Assembly: GCF_002019855.1 (NCBI RefSeq)
Contig: NZ_CM007717.1
Location: forward strand, 6,643,750-6,707,749
Origin: Streptomyces antibioticus
Lineage (GTDB): Bacteria > Actinomycetota > Actinomycetes > Streptomycetales > Streptomycetaceae
DNA: 64,000 nucleotides
Direction: 5' to 3'
The stretch's first letter is position 1, and every line of letters begins with the position of its first letter. The position numbers and the translations under genes were made by a program. A model generated the notes under the pieces. The model ran no database searches. It saw only the letters and a list, made by a program, of their open reading frames with translations, and was not told the origin of the DNA. This document shows, piece by piece, positions 1-8,417 of this stretch.

Positions 1-1
1 C

Positions 2-205
2 GGCGTGGACGTGGCGATCTACAGCACCCCGTGCCTGTTCGCCGCCCACCAGGCCGTGCACTCCGCGCTCACCGAACTCCGGCGCACCGACGGCCGGTTG
101 CCGGCGTCGGACGCCACGGACGCGGTCGGCGTGCGCACCGCCACCCAACTGCTGGAACGCAACATCGCGCGCCGTCGGCCGGTGGTGCGGGAGGCCGGCG
201 TCTGA
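2..205 (+). CDS. C-terminal fragment of an unrecognised protein
   Basis: An open frame enters from the left edge and stops at 205, giving about 67 residues. The segment contains no motif I can assign. It is helical in character (HQAVHSALTELRR, then ATQLLERNIARRRP near the end) and has codon use typical of the rest of the window. The stop lies 27 bp from the stop of the convergent LacI gene. It may be the tail of an oxidoreductase-like sugar metabolism enzyme, given the neighbours, but that is only context and no function should be inferred. Confidence 0.55.
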   Translation, partial: GVDVAIYSTPCLFAAHQAVHSALTELRRTDGRLPASDATDAVGVRTATQLLERNIARRRPVVREAGV

Positions 206-231
206 GACGGGACGGGACCCCCAGGCATGGA

Positions 232-795
232 TCAGCGTGCGCGGGCAGGCGGCGGTGCCGTGCTCGCCCGTTCCACGAGCCGGGTCGACAGTTCGGTCCT
301 GGTCCCCTCCGGGCACTCCCCGTCCATCATCCGCACCAGCAGCCGCAGGGCCGTGGCCGCCATCTCCGCCAGCGGCTGCCGGACGGTGGTCAGGGCGGGA
401 GCGGCCCAGCGAGACTCCGGCAGATCGTCGAAGCCGACCACGCTGATGTCGTAGGGAATCCTCAACCCCCGTTCCAGCACTGCCCGGTACACGCCGAGGG
501 CCATGCGGTCGGAGCAGACGAAGACGGCCGTCGGCGGGTCCGGCAGGTCGAGGAGTTCCCGCGTCCGGCGGTGGGCGGTCGACTCGTCGAAGGGCACCAC
601 CAGGTCGACCAGGCGGGGCGGTTTCGTCTGGTCGAAGCGCGGCCTGCGGGCATAGCCGAGCCGGTTCAGCGCCTCCGTGACCCGGCGTCGGGTCTCGGGG
701 GCCACGTCCTCGCGTCCGTTGACCACCTTGGACGCGGTCGGCACGGACACCCCCGCCTCGCGCGCCACCACGGCCAGGGTCGGTCCGGTCGTCAT
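232..795 (-). CDS. LacI-family regulator lacking most of its effector-binding core
   Basis: The N-terminus (about residues 5-50) is a clear LacI helix-turn-helix with hinge (VVAREAGVSVPTASKVVNG, then RLGY). The C-terminus has the usual last part of the periplasmic-binding-like domain: PPTAVFVCSDRMALGVYRA, ISVVGFDDLPESRWAAP and LTTVRQPLAEMA. The protein is only 187 residues, against about 330-345 for the family. The segment between residues about 66 and 75 joins the start of the core domain directly to its last third, so roughly 150 residues are missing without a frameshift. DNA binding could survive, but the sugar pocket should not. ATG at 795 is chosen because residue 1 then lies four residues before the HTH; an upstream in-frame ATG at 864 would overlap the operator. 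The neighbours suggest a former regulator of plant polysaccharide use. Confidence 0.85.
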   Translation of the reverse strand: MTTGPTLAVVAREAGVSVPTASKVVNGREDVAPETRRRVTEALNRLGYARRPRFDQTKPPRLVDLVVPFDESTAHRRTRELLDLPDPPTAVFVCSDRMALGVYRAVLERGLRIPYDISVVGFDDLPESRWAAPALTTVRQPLAEMAATALRLLVRMMDGECPEGTRTELSTRLVERASTAPPPARAR

Positions 796-864
796 GCCCG
801 CACCGCCGCCGTGTGCGCTCTGCTCATCATGCAGGACCACCTCTCCGACCCCGTGTGAAAGCAT

Positions 865-878
865 AGAAAGCGCTTGCT
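865..878. promoter_or_regulatory. LacI-type operator upstream of the lacI gene
   Basis: The sequence AGAAAGCGCTTGCT contains the AAGCGCTT centre typical of LacI-family operators. It sits 70 bp before the chosen lacI start and in the spacer shared with the 3' side of the dehydrogenase gene. TAGAAAGCGCTTGC recurs exactly at 7214-7227. Autoregulation is the simplest reading. Confidence 0.6.
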
Positions 879-934
879 ATCCTAGGTCGGCCGTCGTGGC
901 ACGTGAAGAGACCGTGCGGCGGATGTGCTCGATG

Positions 935-1951
935 TCAGGCGACCCGGGTGAGATCCGCACGCCGTACCCGGTGCGCGAGCGGCAGCCCCGCCGTGACGCG
1001 GTCGAGTTCGTCGGCGACGATCCCGCCCATGCGCTGGAGTTCGTTGCCGAGGGAGCCCGCGATGTGCGGGGTGAGGAAGACGTTGGGCAGGCGGTAGAGC
1101 GGGGAATCGGCGGGCAGGGGCTCGGGTTCGGTGACGTCCAGGATGGCGTGCAGGCGGCCGGAGACGAGTTCGTCGACGAGCGCGCTGTGGTCGACGAGGG
1201 CGCCGCGCGAGGTGTTGATCAGGACGCCGCCGTCGCGGATGAGCCCGAGCCGGGCCCGGTTCAGCAGATGCCGGGTCTCGGGGATGTCCGGCGCGTGCAG
1301 CGTGACGATGTCGCTGAGCCGCAGCAGATCCTCCAGCGGCAGGAGCCGGGCCCCGAGGTCGGCCGCCTCCCCGGGGTCCAGGTAGGGGTCGTGGAGGAGG
1401 ACCTCCAGGTCGTGCGGGCGCAGAAGGCGCAGGAGCCGACGCCCGATGCGCGAGGCGCCGACGACCCCGACGCGGCGGCCGTGGTTGCCGGTGGCGGCGG
1501 TCCGGTCGGGCGTGGGCGGCGTGTGGGTGCGGCGGTAGCGGTCGCGATGGCCGAGCGCGTCCTTGCCGGCGAGAAGGATCATGGCCAGGGTGTACTCGGC
1601 GACCGGGACGGCGTTGGCGGTGACCGCGCTGGAGACGCTCACCCCGCGATCCCAGAGGGCCTCGCCGACGAGTGAGCGGACGGAGCCCGCCGCGTGCAGG
1701 ACCGTGCGCAGCCGGGGCGCGACGGCCAGGGCGTCCGCGTCCAGGCGGGGGCAGCCCCAGCCGGTGATCAGGATCTCGGCGTCGGATAGGGCCGGGCGCG
1801 CGGTCGTGCCCGTGAAGTCGCGGACGACGAGCGTGGGGTCGATGTCCGCCGCGCGCCGCAACCGGGCCATCAGGGGTGGCGGGAACAGCAGCGGCAGATG
1901 CACCGGATCCATGGCGAACACGGCCCTGGGTGGCGGCGGGGCGTCGGGCAT
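935..1951 (-). CDS. D-2-hydroxyacid dehydrogenase family protein
   Basis: This 338-residue protein has the architecture of NAD-dependent D-isomer-specific 2-hydroxyacid dehydrogenases. The nucleotide-binding loop is VGVVGASRIGRRLL near residue 160. The catalytic residues fall in the usual places: Arg in NTSRGALVD, Glu in DVTEPEPLP and His in LTPHIAGS. Length is normal for the family. The substrate cannot be read; in sugar-acid loci such enzymes reduce or oxidise glyoxylate-like or keto-sugar acids. It points the same way as the LacI gene but is separated from it by about 140 bp, and a LacI-type site lies before it. Confidence 0.88.
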   Translation of the reverse strand: MPDAPPPPRAVFAMDPVHLPLLFPPPLMARLRRAADIDPTLVVRDFTGTTARPALSDAEILITGWGCPRLDADALAVAPRLRTVLHAAGSVRSLVGEALWDRGVSVSSAVTANAVPVAEYTLAMILLAGKDALGHRDRYRRTHTPPTPDRTAATGNHGRRVGVVGASRIGRRLLRLLRPHDLEVLLHDPYLDPGEAADLGARLLPLEDLLRLSDIVTLHAPDIPETRHLLNRARLGLIRDGGVLINTSRGALVDHSALVDELVSGRLHAILDVTEPEPLPADSPLYRLPNVFLTPHIAGSLGNELQRMGGIVADELDRVTAGLPLAHRVRRADLTRVA

Positions 1952-2015
1952 GACCCTCCCGGAGGCCGGGGTAAGCGGGGAAGCGGTGAAGGGGAGGAGG
2001 GGGGAAGCGGTTGCT

Positions 2016-2027
2016 GAAAGCGCCTTC
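2016..2027. promoter_or_regulatory. Imperfect LacI-type operator before the dehydrogenase gene
   Basis: GAAAGCGCCTTC lies 65 bp upstream of the dehydrogenase start. It differs from a perfect GAAAGCGCTTTC palindrome at one position. It resembles the sites at 865 and 7214, and supports a common LacI-type control of this locus. Confidence 0.45.
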
Positions 2028-2232
2028 TACGGTAGGTCGGGGGCGGAGAGGGGGTCAATCGGTCGGAGGGGAGCCTTCACAGGTTCACGGGACGGGGGTG
2101 AGTGCGGCGGGGTCCCTCGAACGGCCCTGCCGCGGGCCCCTGCGCCGGAATAGCGGCCGCCGTTGTGGTGCTGTGGAGGTACCGGTGCACTGGCACGAAG
2201 GCGTGACAGCGCGGCGAAGGGCTGGTGAGCAG

Positions 2233-4119
2233 ATGACGGCGGACCAGGCGGACCAGACGGACCAGGCGGACCCTGCGGACGACACCCGGCCGGACCCCGT
2301 GGTCGGTACCCCCTACGGGGCCGTACGGGGTAGGTACGAGCGAGGTGTCGCCGTGTTCAGGGGCATCCCCTACGCGGCACCCCCCTTCGGACCCCGACGG
2401 TTCCGGCCACCCGAGCCGCCCGAACCCTGGGACGGGGTCAGGGACGCGGGCGCGTTCGGCCCGACGGCGCCGAAACCGCCGTACTCCGAAGCCTTCGCCC
2501 AGTACCTGTCCGACCCGGTCGTGCCGGGGGACGACTGTCTCAACCTCAACGTCTGGACGCCCTCGCCCGGCCCCGGCGCCGGCCTGCCCGTCATCGTGTG
2601 GCTGCACGGCGGCGCCCTGACCAGGGGTTCCTCGGGTGTTCCGGTGTACGACGGGCAGCACTTCGCCCGCGACGGCGTCGTCTTCGTGTCGATCAACCAC
2701 CGCCTGGGCGTCGAGGGGTACGGCCTGTTCCCGGACGCCCCCGCCAACCCCGGGCTGCGCGACCAGCTCGCCGCGCTGGAGTGGGTCCACCGGTCCGTCA
2801 GGGCCTTCGGCGGCGACCCCGACAGGGTCACCCTTGCGGGGCAGTCCGCGGGGGCGATCGGTGTCGGCGCGCTCATCGCCTCCCCGCAGGCCCAGGGCCT
2901 GTTCCGGCGGGCCGTCCTCCAGAGCGGGCCGCCGGAGGCGTTCGAACGGGACAAGGTCCGGCGCATGGTGCGCCGTATGGCGACGCGGCTCAAGATCCCC
3001 GCCACCGCCGAGGCGTTCGCCGCCGTCGACCGCGATCTGCTGCTGCGGACGCAGGCCGACGTCGGCAGGCTCAGCAGCCCGGTGCTGGGCGGCCCGGCCT
3101 TCGGCATCGTCGTGGACGGCGATGTCGTCCCGCGCGATCCGCTCGAAGCGCTGATCGAGGGCGGCGCGGCCGACGGCGCCGACCTCCTGCTCGGCTGGAC
3201 CCGGGACGAGTACCGGCTCTGGCTCGTCCCCGGCGGCCTCCTGGAACGCGTCGACCGGCTCGGTCCCGTCGCCCTCGCCGGTGCCATGGCCCGCTGCCAC
3301 TGCGGCCACGAGGTGCCGCGCGGCTACCGCGTCCTGCATCCGGAGTCCGGTACCGCCGACATCGTGGGCCAGATGGTCACCGACCATCTGCTGCGCCTGC
3401 CGCTGCACCGGCTGGCGGACGCCCGGCCGGGGAGGGCGTACGTCTACGAGTTCGCCTGGCCGTCGCTCCGCCCCGGCCTCGGCGCCTGCCACGCCCTGGA
3501 ACTCGGCTTCGTCTTCGGCACCGGCGACACACCCGTGTCCGCGAAGCTCGCCGGCGAGGGCGCCCCGCACGGCCTGGCCGCCGCGATGCACGGCGCGTGG
3601 GTGCGGTTCGCGCGGATGGGCGACCCGGGTTGGCAGCCCTGGGACGCGACGCACCCGGTGCGGATCTTCGGCGACGTCGACGTCCCCGGTGAGGGTGGCG
3701 AGTCGGGTGTCATCGACGCCCCTGGTGAGGGTGGCGAGACGGGTGCCACCGACGCCCCTGGTGAGGGTGGCGAGACGGGTGCCACCGACGCCCCCGGACG
3801 GAGTGGCAAGACGAGTGGCCTGGATGCCCCCGGTCGGAGTGGCAGGACGGGTGACACCGACAGCGGGCGTGCCGTGCGGGAGCCGTACACCGCGTACGGC
3901 CCGCGCGATGCGGAGATGGCCCTGTGGGCGACGGCCGCGGCCGCCGAGCGGCCCGCGCGTGCCGTCGTCCTGCGCTCGGAGCCGGTCCCCGGCGGCCGGG
4001 CGACGCGCGGCACGGAACTCAGATCGGCGGTACGACGGCTGCGGCGGGCGAGGGGAGCGGAAGGGGCGGAAGGGACGGAGGAAGCCGGGGGAGGAGCCGG
4101 CCGAACAGGTCGGCGGTGA
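2233..4119 (+). CDS. Carboxylesterase type B with a repeat-expanded C-terminal region
   Basis: The 628-residue product is an alpha/beta-hydrolase of the type B carboxylesterase family. Family landmarks are FRGIPYAAPPFGPRRF near residue 40, the DDCLNLNVWTP block, the oxyanion WLHGGAL, the nucleophile elbow GQSAG (Ser near residue 206), the acidic GWTRDEY and a catalytic His in GACHALELGF. The start ATG 2233 follows a GAAGGG-like ribosome site. No signal peptide is visible, so the enzyme is probably cytosolic. Between HPVRIFGD and REPYTAYGPRD the fold is interrupted by five 12-residue repeats rich in Gly, Asp and Thr. That makes the protein longer than the usual 490-520 residues. Confidence 0.88.
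   Translation: MTADQADQTDQADPADDTRPDPVVGTPYGAVRGRYERGVAVFRGIPYAAPPFGPRRFRPPEPPEPWDGVRDAGAFGPTAPKPPYSEAFAQYLSDPVVPGDDCLNLNVWTPSPGPGAGLPVIVWLHGGALTRGSSGVPVYDGQHFARDGVVFVSINHRLGVEGYGLFPDAPANPGLRDQLAALEWVHRSVRAFGGDPDRVTLAGQSAGAIGVGALIASPQAQGLFRRAVLQSGPPEAFERDKVRRMVRRMATRLKIPATAEAFAAVDRDLLLRTQADVGRLSSPVLGGPAFGIVVDGDVVPRDPLEALIEGGAADGADLLLGWTRDEYRLWLVPGGLLERVDRLGPVALAGAMARCHCGHEVPRGYRVLHPESGTADIVGQMVTDHLLRLPLHRLADARPGRAYVYEFAWPSLRPGLGACHALELGFVFGTGDTPVSAKLAGEGAPHGLAAAMHGAWVRFARMGDPGWQPWDATHPVRIFGDVDVPGEGGESGVIDAPGEGGETGATDAPGEGGETGATDAPGRSGKTSGLDAPGRSGRTGDTDSGRAVREPYTAYGPRDAEMALWATAAAAERPARAVVLRSEPVPGGRATRGTELRSAVRRLRRARGAEGAEGTEEAGGGAGRTGRR
3679..3858 (+). repeat. Five tandem 36-bp coding repeats inside the carboxylesterase
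   Basis: Five consecutive 36-bp units encode variants of DAPGEGGETGAT. Units 2 and 3 are almost identical; units 4 and 5 have diverged to DAPGRSGKTSGL and DAPGRSGRTGDT. Copy-number change by whole units keeps the reading frame. The block likely forms a flexible acidic loop on the enzyme surface. Confidence 0.93.
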
Positions 4120-4127
4120 ACTCCGGG

Positions 4128-4565
4128 CCTGGGGTGCCTTCCGGGGCAGGCGGGGCGCTTCCTGGCTCGGCGGTGCGCGTCCTGGACTTGGCGGCGTGCC
4201 TCCCGGCCCCGGCGGGATGCCTCCCGGGCTAGGCGGGGCGTCTCCCGGCCTTGGCGGTGCGCTTCCTGAACCTGGCGGGGCGTGTCCCGGGCCAGGCGGG
4301 GCGTCTCCCGGGCCTGGCGGTGCGCTTTCCGGACCTGGCGGTGCGCTTTCCGGCCCTGGCGGGGTGCCTCCCGGGCTAGGCGGTGCGCTTCCCGGCCCTG
4401 GCGGGGCGTCTCCCGGGCCAGGCGGTGCGCTTCCCGGCCCTGGCGGGGCGCTTCCTGGCTCGGCGGTGCGCTTCCCGGACCTTGGCAGGGTGCCTCCCGG
4501 ACCTAGCGGGGCGCTTTCCGGGCTAGGAGGGGTGCCTCCCAGACCCGGCGGGGCGTCTCCCGGGC
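4128..4565. repeat. 21-bp minisatellite between convergent genes, about 20 units
   Basis: About 20 contiguous units of roughly 21 bp follow the pattern CGGKGCGYNTYCCGGNCYNGG. Most are exactly 21 bp, but one near 4145 and one near 4450 are 20 bp and one near 4470 is 22 bp, so the frame slips within the array. It fills the gap between the carboxylesterase stop and the stop of the convergent methyltransferase gene. There are no spacers, so this is not a CRISPR array. A forward frame would read a collagen-like Gly-Gly-x-x-Pro-Gly repeat, but no start or ribosome site supports translation. Confidence 0.92.
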
Positions 4566-4587
4566 CGACGCGCGCCGCCCTCTCCGC

Positions 4588-5592
4588 TCACGCCGCCCCG
4601 AGCGTGCGCGCGATCGAGGCGACCGCCTCCGGCCCCACCCGGCAGCAGCCGCCGATCAGCCGGGCGCCCGACTCCCGCCAGCGCAGCACCTCTTCGGCGG
4701 CGAACGTGGAACGGCCCCGCCACGCGCGGGCGTCCGCGTCCCAGACCTCGCCGCTGTTGGGGTAGACGACGACCGGTCTGCCCGTGACCCGTGCCGCGGT
4801 CGCGACGGCGGCGTCCACGTCCTCGGGCACACAGCAGTTCACGCCGACCGCGATCACCTCGTCCCGGCCGGCGGCGAGGGCGAACGCCTCCTCCAGCGGC
4901 TGACCGGCCCGCGTACGGTCACCGGTGACCGAGTACGACAGCCAGACCGGCACCCCGAGTCCGCGCACCGCCCGCAGCAGCGCCTCGGCCTCGTCGGCGT
5001 CGGGCACCGTCTCCAAGGCCAGGACATCGGGTGCGGCGGCGGCCAGCGCCTCCAGGCGGGGGCGGTGGAAGCGTTCCAGCTCGTCGACGCTCAGCCCGTA
5101 CCGCCCCCGGTACTCCGAGCCGTCCGCCAGCATCGCCCCGTAGGGGCCCACCGACGCCGCGACCCACAGCGGGCGCGTGACCCCCTTGTCCCGGGCCTGC
5201 TTGTCCTGGGCCTGCCGGGCCGCGTCCCGGGCCAGTTCGACGCTCAGGGCGAGCAGCCGGGCGGCCTCCTCGCGCCCGATGCCCCGGTGCGCGAAGCCCT
5301 CGAAGGTGGCCTGGTAGCTGGAGGTGATGGCCACGTCGGCGCCCGCCTCGAAGTACGCGAGATGCGCCTCGGTGATCGCCTCGGGCCGCTCGGCGAGCAG
5401 CCGTGCCGACCACAGCTCGTCGCTCAGATCGTGCCCGGCGGCCTCCAACTGGTTCGACATGCCGCCGTCGAGGACGACGGTCCCGGCGGCGAGGGCCGCG
5501 GCGAGGGAGGCGTCCGCAGAGGGAGGGGACACGGGAGTCGGAGTCGGAGCGGGAGCCGGAGCGGGAGTGGGCGGCGGGGTGTCGCTGGTCAT
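4588..5592 (-). CDS. mmuM: Homocysteine S-methyltransferase
   Basis: The 334-residue protein matches the zinc-dependent homocysteine methyltransferase barrel. It transfers a methyl group from S-methylmethionine or a similar donor to homocysteine, giving methionine. The N-terminal barrel strand reads VVLDGGMSNQLEAAG. The zinc-ligand cysteines are seen in GVNCC (near residue 230) and the C-terminal GGCC. The first 25 residues are a Pro/Ala/Thr tract encoded by short GGAGYS repeats and probably disordered; a later start is possible but none has a better ribosome site. The gene appears to stand alone. Confidence 0.9.
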   Translation of the reverse strand: MTSDTPPPTPAPAPAPTPTPVSPPSADASLAAALAAGTVVLDGGMSNQLEAAGHDLSDELWSARLLAERPEAITEAHLAYFEAGADVAITSSYQATFEGFAHRGIGREEAARLLALSVELARDAARQAQDKQARDKGVTRPLWVAASVGPYGAMLADGSEYRGRYGLSVDELERFHRPRLEALAAAAPDVLALETVPDADEAEALLRAVRGLGVPVWLSYSVTGDRTRAGQPLEEAFALAAGRDEVIAVGVNCCVPEDVDAAVATAARVTGRPVVVYPNSGEVWDADARAWRGRSTFAAEEVLRWRESGARLIGGCCRVGPEAVASIARTLGAA

Positions 5593-5738
5593 GTCATGAC
5601 GCTAATCCCCGGCAAGGGCTTTCCCGCAAGTCGCGCCGGATTGGTTGACCCGCTCATGACACCCGCTTACCTTCTCCGTGTTCGCCATTCCATATGCCGT
5701 TCGTGATACCGAACCGATGGGGTAGACGGAGAGTCACG

Positions 5739-7157
5739 ATGAGACGTGCGTACACCACCCTGCTCGCCCTCTGCCTGACCCTGTTCGGCGCCCTCGCCAC
5801 GGCGGGACCGGCGGGGGCCGTGGCCCGGACCGTCCCCAACGGCGTCCAGTTCACCGACACTTCGGGCAACGCCGTGCACGCGCACGGCGGCGGAATCATC
5901 AAAGTCAGCGACTACTACTACTGGTTCGGCGAGGACCGCAACGCGGACAACACCTTCCGCTCCGTGGACGCCTACCGCTCCACCGACCTCAAGACCTGGG
6001 AGTTCAGAAACCGCGTCCTGACCCGGTCCAGCGCGGCCGAGCTGAACACGGCCTACATCGAGCGGCCCAAGGTCGTCTACAACGCCGCCACCGGCACGTT
6101 CGTCATGTGGATGCACAAGGAGAACGGCACCGACTACGGCGAGGCCCGTGCCGCCGTAGCCGTCTCCACCACGGTCGACGGCGCTTACACCTACCGGGGC
6201 AGCTTCCGTCCGCTCGGTGTGCACATGTCCCGTGACATCACGGCGTTCGTCGACACCGACGGCACCGGATACATGGTCTCTGCCGCCAACGAGAACTACG
6301 ACCTGCACATCTACCGTCTCACCGCCGACTACACGGCCGTCGAAAGCCTGGTGGCCAACCCCTGGCCCGGCGGCCACCGCGAGGCACCGGCCTTCTTCAA
6401 GCGCAACGGCGTCTATTTCATGCTGACTTCGGGCGCGACCGGCTGGAGCCCCAACCAGCAGCGGTACGCCACCGCGCCCAGCCCGGCCGGCCCCTGGACG
6501 GCGATGACGAACGTCGGCGACTCCACGGCCTACGGCTCCCAGACCGCGTACGTCCTTCCCGTGCAGGGGACTTCGGGCACCTCGTACCTCTACCTCGGCG
6601 ACCGCTGGGGCAACTCCTTCGGCGGCACGGTCGACGATTCCCGTTACGTCTGGCTGCCGTTGACGTTCCCGTCCTCGACCTCGACCTCCCTGTCCATGGC
6701 CTGGAGTCCGGAGGTCACCGTCGACACGGCCGCCGGTACGGTGAGCGGGACCGCCGCCACCTACGACACGCTGATCGCCCGGCACTCCGCCAGGTGCGCC
6801 GACGTCACCGGCCAGTCGCTGTGGCAGGGTGCGCAGATCAAGCAGTACGACTGCAACGGCGGCGGCAACCAGAAGTACTGGCTCAGGTCCGTGGGGGACG
6901 GCTACCACCAACTCGTCCTGCGCCACAGCTCGTTGTGCGTGCGGGAGAACGCCACGACGGTCACCCAGGAGAACTGCGACGCGACCGACACCGCCCAGCA
7001 GTGGTCCCTCACGGCGACCGGGAACTACGTGACCGTGAGGTCCCGGGCGTCCGGCGAATGCCTGGACGTGAGCGGCGCGTCCACCGCCAACTCCGCCGCG
7101 ATCATCACGTACACCTGCAACGGCGGGACCAACCAGCAGTGGACGCGCGGCACATGA
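5739..7157 (+). CDS. Secreted GH43 exo-beta-1,3-galactanase-like enzyme with ricin-type lectin domain
   Basis: The 472-residue precursor starts with a signal peptide (MRRAYTTLLALCLTLFGALA, cleavage near AGAVA). A five-bladed-propeller GH43 domain follows (about residues 30-335), with features of the subfamily containing exo-beta-1,3-galactanases: YYYWFGEDR, YIERPKVVYN and the SQTAYVLPV segment, where known members use Gln instead of the usual base. Residues about 341-472 form a ricin B/CBM13 trefoil with three Q-x-W motifs (QKYW, QQWS, QQWT). The likely substrate is the galactan backbone of arabinogalactan. The start ATG 5739 is preceded by ACGGAGAG; the in-frame ATG at 5694 lacks this. It is followed by esterase and DUF2264 genes in the same direction. 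Confidence 0.87.
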   Translation: MRRAYTTLLALCLTLFGALATAGPAGAVARTVPNGVQFTDTSGNAVHAHGGGIIKVSDYYYWFGEDRNADNTFRSVDAYRSTDLKTWEFRNRVLTRSSAAELNTAYIERPKVVYNAATGTFVMWMHKENGTDYGEARAAVAVSTTVDGAYTYRGSFRPLGVHMSRDITAFVDTDGTGYMVSAANENYDLHIYRLTADYTAVESLVANPWPGGHREAPAFFKRNGVYFMLTSGATGWSPNQQRYATAPSPAGPWTAMTNVGDSTAYGSQTAYVLPVQGTSGTSYLYLGDRWGNSFGGTVDDSRYVWLPLTFPSSTSTSLSMAWSPEVTVDTAAGTVSGTAATYDTLIARHSARCADVTGQSLWQGAQIKQYDCNGGGNQKYWLRSVGDGYHQLVLRHSSLCVRENATTVTQENCDATDTAQQWSLTATGNYVTVRSRASGECLDVSGASTANSAAIITYTCNGGTNQQWTRGT

Positions 7158-7213
7158 CGCGAAGGGCGTGACGCGCGGGTGAGGCACGGGTGACACGCGG
7201 GGGGCGCGGGGTC

Positions 7214-7227
7214 TAGAAAGCGCTTGC
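7214..7227. promoter_or_regulatory. LacI-type operator before the acetylesterase gene
   Basis: TAGAAAGCGCTTGC is identical over 14 bp to the site upstream of lacI (864-877). It lies about 56 bp before the GTG start of the esterase. The identity strongly suggests one regulator for both promoters. Confidence 0.65.
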
Positions 7228-7282
7228 CCGGAGACGGTACGGTCCAGCCGCCAGGAGTGCCGTCGTACCGGAGGAGCCCGCA

Positions 7283-8332
7283 GTGAGACGACTCGCCCTC
7301 GCCGTGTCGGCGGCGCTGACCCTGACCGCCGTCTGCACGGCCGTACCCGCCACCGCCCAGGCGCACGGCGGCCCGTCTCCGCTAGGGATCGCCAACTGCA
7401 CCGCGACCGCCTGCCACTTCGACGTCCCGCCCGGCACCTACGACGTCCGGCTCGTCCTCGGCGGCGACACCGCGTCCAGCACCGCCGTCACCGGCGAGAC
7501 CCGGCGCGCCCTGCTCCCCGAGACCGCCGTACCGGCCGGCGGGCGCGTCACCCGCGGCTTCACGGTCGACGTCCGCACCCCCGAGGGCGAACCGACGGGC
7601 GCCGAGGGAACCGCCGGCCTGGATCTGACGTTCGGCGGAACGGCGCCCGCGCTCGCCGCCATCAGGGTCACCCCGGCCCGGCACGCCCACCGTCTCTTCC
7701 TCGTCGGCGACTCCACGGTCTGCGACCAGCCCGGCGAGCCCTACGCCGGGTGGGGACAGGAGCTGCCGCAGTTCCTGCGCGAGGGCGTCGCGGTCGCCAA
7801 CCACGCCGACTCGGGGGAGAGTACGGTCACCTACCTGGGGAACCCGCTGCTGTGGGCCACCGTGCAGGCGAGGGTCCGGCCCGGGGACCCGGTCCTGATC
7901 CAGCTCGCGCACAACGACAAGACGACCGACGAGGTGACGTACCGGGCGAACCTGGAGACACTGGTGGCGGGCGTCAGGGAGAAGGGCGGGCGACCGGTTC
8001 TGGTGACCCCGATCGTGCGCCGCTGGTTCAACGCCGACGGCACGCTCGACAACGGAACAGCCCTTCTGGTCAACGGACTCGGCGTCGACCACCCGGCGGT
8101 GATCCGCTCGGTCGCCGCCGACCGGGACGTCCCGCTGATCGACCTCACCGCCCGGACCAAGGCACTTGTGGAGTCCCTGGGCGTCGAGGGCTCCAAGGCG
8201 CTGTACCTCTACAACGAGAAACGCGACAACACGCACACCTCCGTACACGGTGCCACGGTCTACGCGGAGCTGGTCCGCGACGAACTCGTCACCCGGCATC
8301 TGGTGCCCAAGGGCACGGTGCGGGTGGGATGA
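7283..8332 (+). CDS. Secreted SGNH hydrolase, rhamnogalacturonan acetylesterase-like
   Basis: The 349-residue precursor has a signal peptide ending near ATAQAHG, a small beta domain (about residues 30-130) and an SGNH esterase domain. The four blocks are visible: LVGDSTVC with the nucleophile Ser, a central Gly in ADSGEST, the Asn in QLAHND, and the Asp-x-x-His of DNTHTS near the C-terminus. This pattern is that of RgaE/YxiM enzymes, which remove acetyl groups from pectic rhamnogalacturonan. The GTG start at 7283 has a GGAGG site 8-12 bp upstream. A LacI-type operator precedes it, so sugar-responsive control is likely. Confidence 0.87.
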   Translation: MRRLALAVSAALTLTAVCTAVPATAQAHGGPSPLGIANCTATACHFDVPPGTYDVRLVLGGDTASSTAVTGETRRALLPETAVPAGGRVTRGFTVDVRTPEGEPTGAEGTAGLDLTFGGTAPALAAIRVTPARHAHRLFLVGDSTVCDQPGEPYAGWGQELPQFLREGVAVANHADSGESTVTYLGNPLLWATVQARVRPGDPVLIQLAHNDKTTDEVTYRANLETLVAGVREKGGRPVLVTPIVRRWFNADGTLDNGTALLVNGLGVDHPAVIRSVAADRDVPLIDLTARTKALVESLGVEGSKALYLYNEKRDNTHTSVHGATVYAELVRDELVTRHLVPKGTVRVG

Positions 8333-8336
8333 AGCC

Positions 8337-8374
8337 CCTGGGGGCGCCCCGACCGGAACCGGGGCGCCTCCAGG
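8337..8374. terminator. Hairpin terminator after the acetylesterase
   Basis: A 15-bp stem pairs CCTGGGGGCGCCCCG (8337-8351) with CGGGGCGCCTCCAGG (8360-8374), with one G-T pair and an 8-nt loop. It begins five bases after the esterase stop. There is no U-tract, as is common in Streptomyces. It lies before the DUF2264 gene and may attenuate rather than fully end transcription. Confidence 0.7.
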
Positions 8375-8417
8375 CCCGTACCCCCTACTGGGCGAGGAGA
8401 AGGAACGGAAACCGCCG

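Noticed and set aside
4128..4565. CRISPR array
   Set aside because: The units are directly adjacent without unique spacers, and no cas gene is present.
4128..4570. Collagen-like Gly-Gly-x-x-Pro-Gly frame on the plus strand
   Set aside because: It comes from translating the 21-bp array. Units of 20 and 22 bp shift the frame, and no start codon with a ribosome site precedes it.
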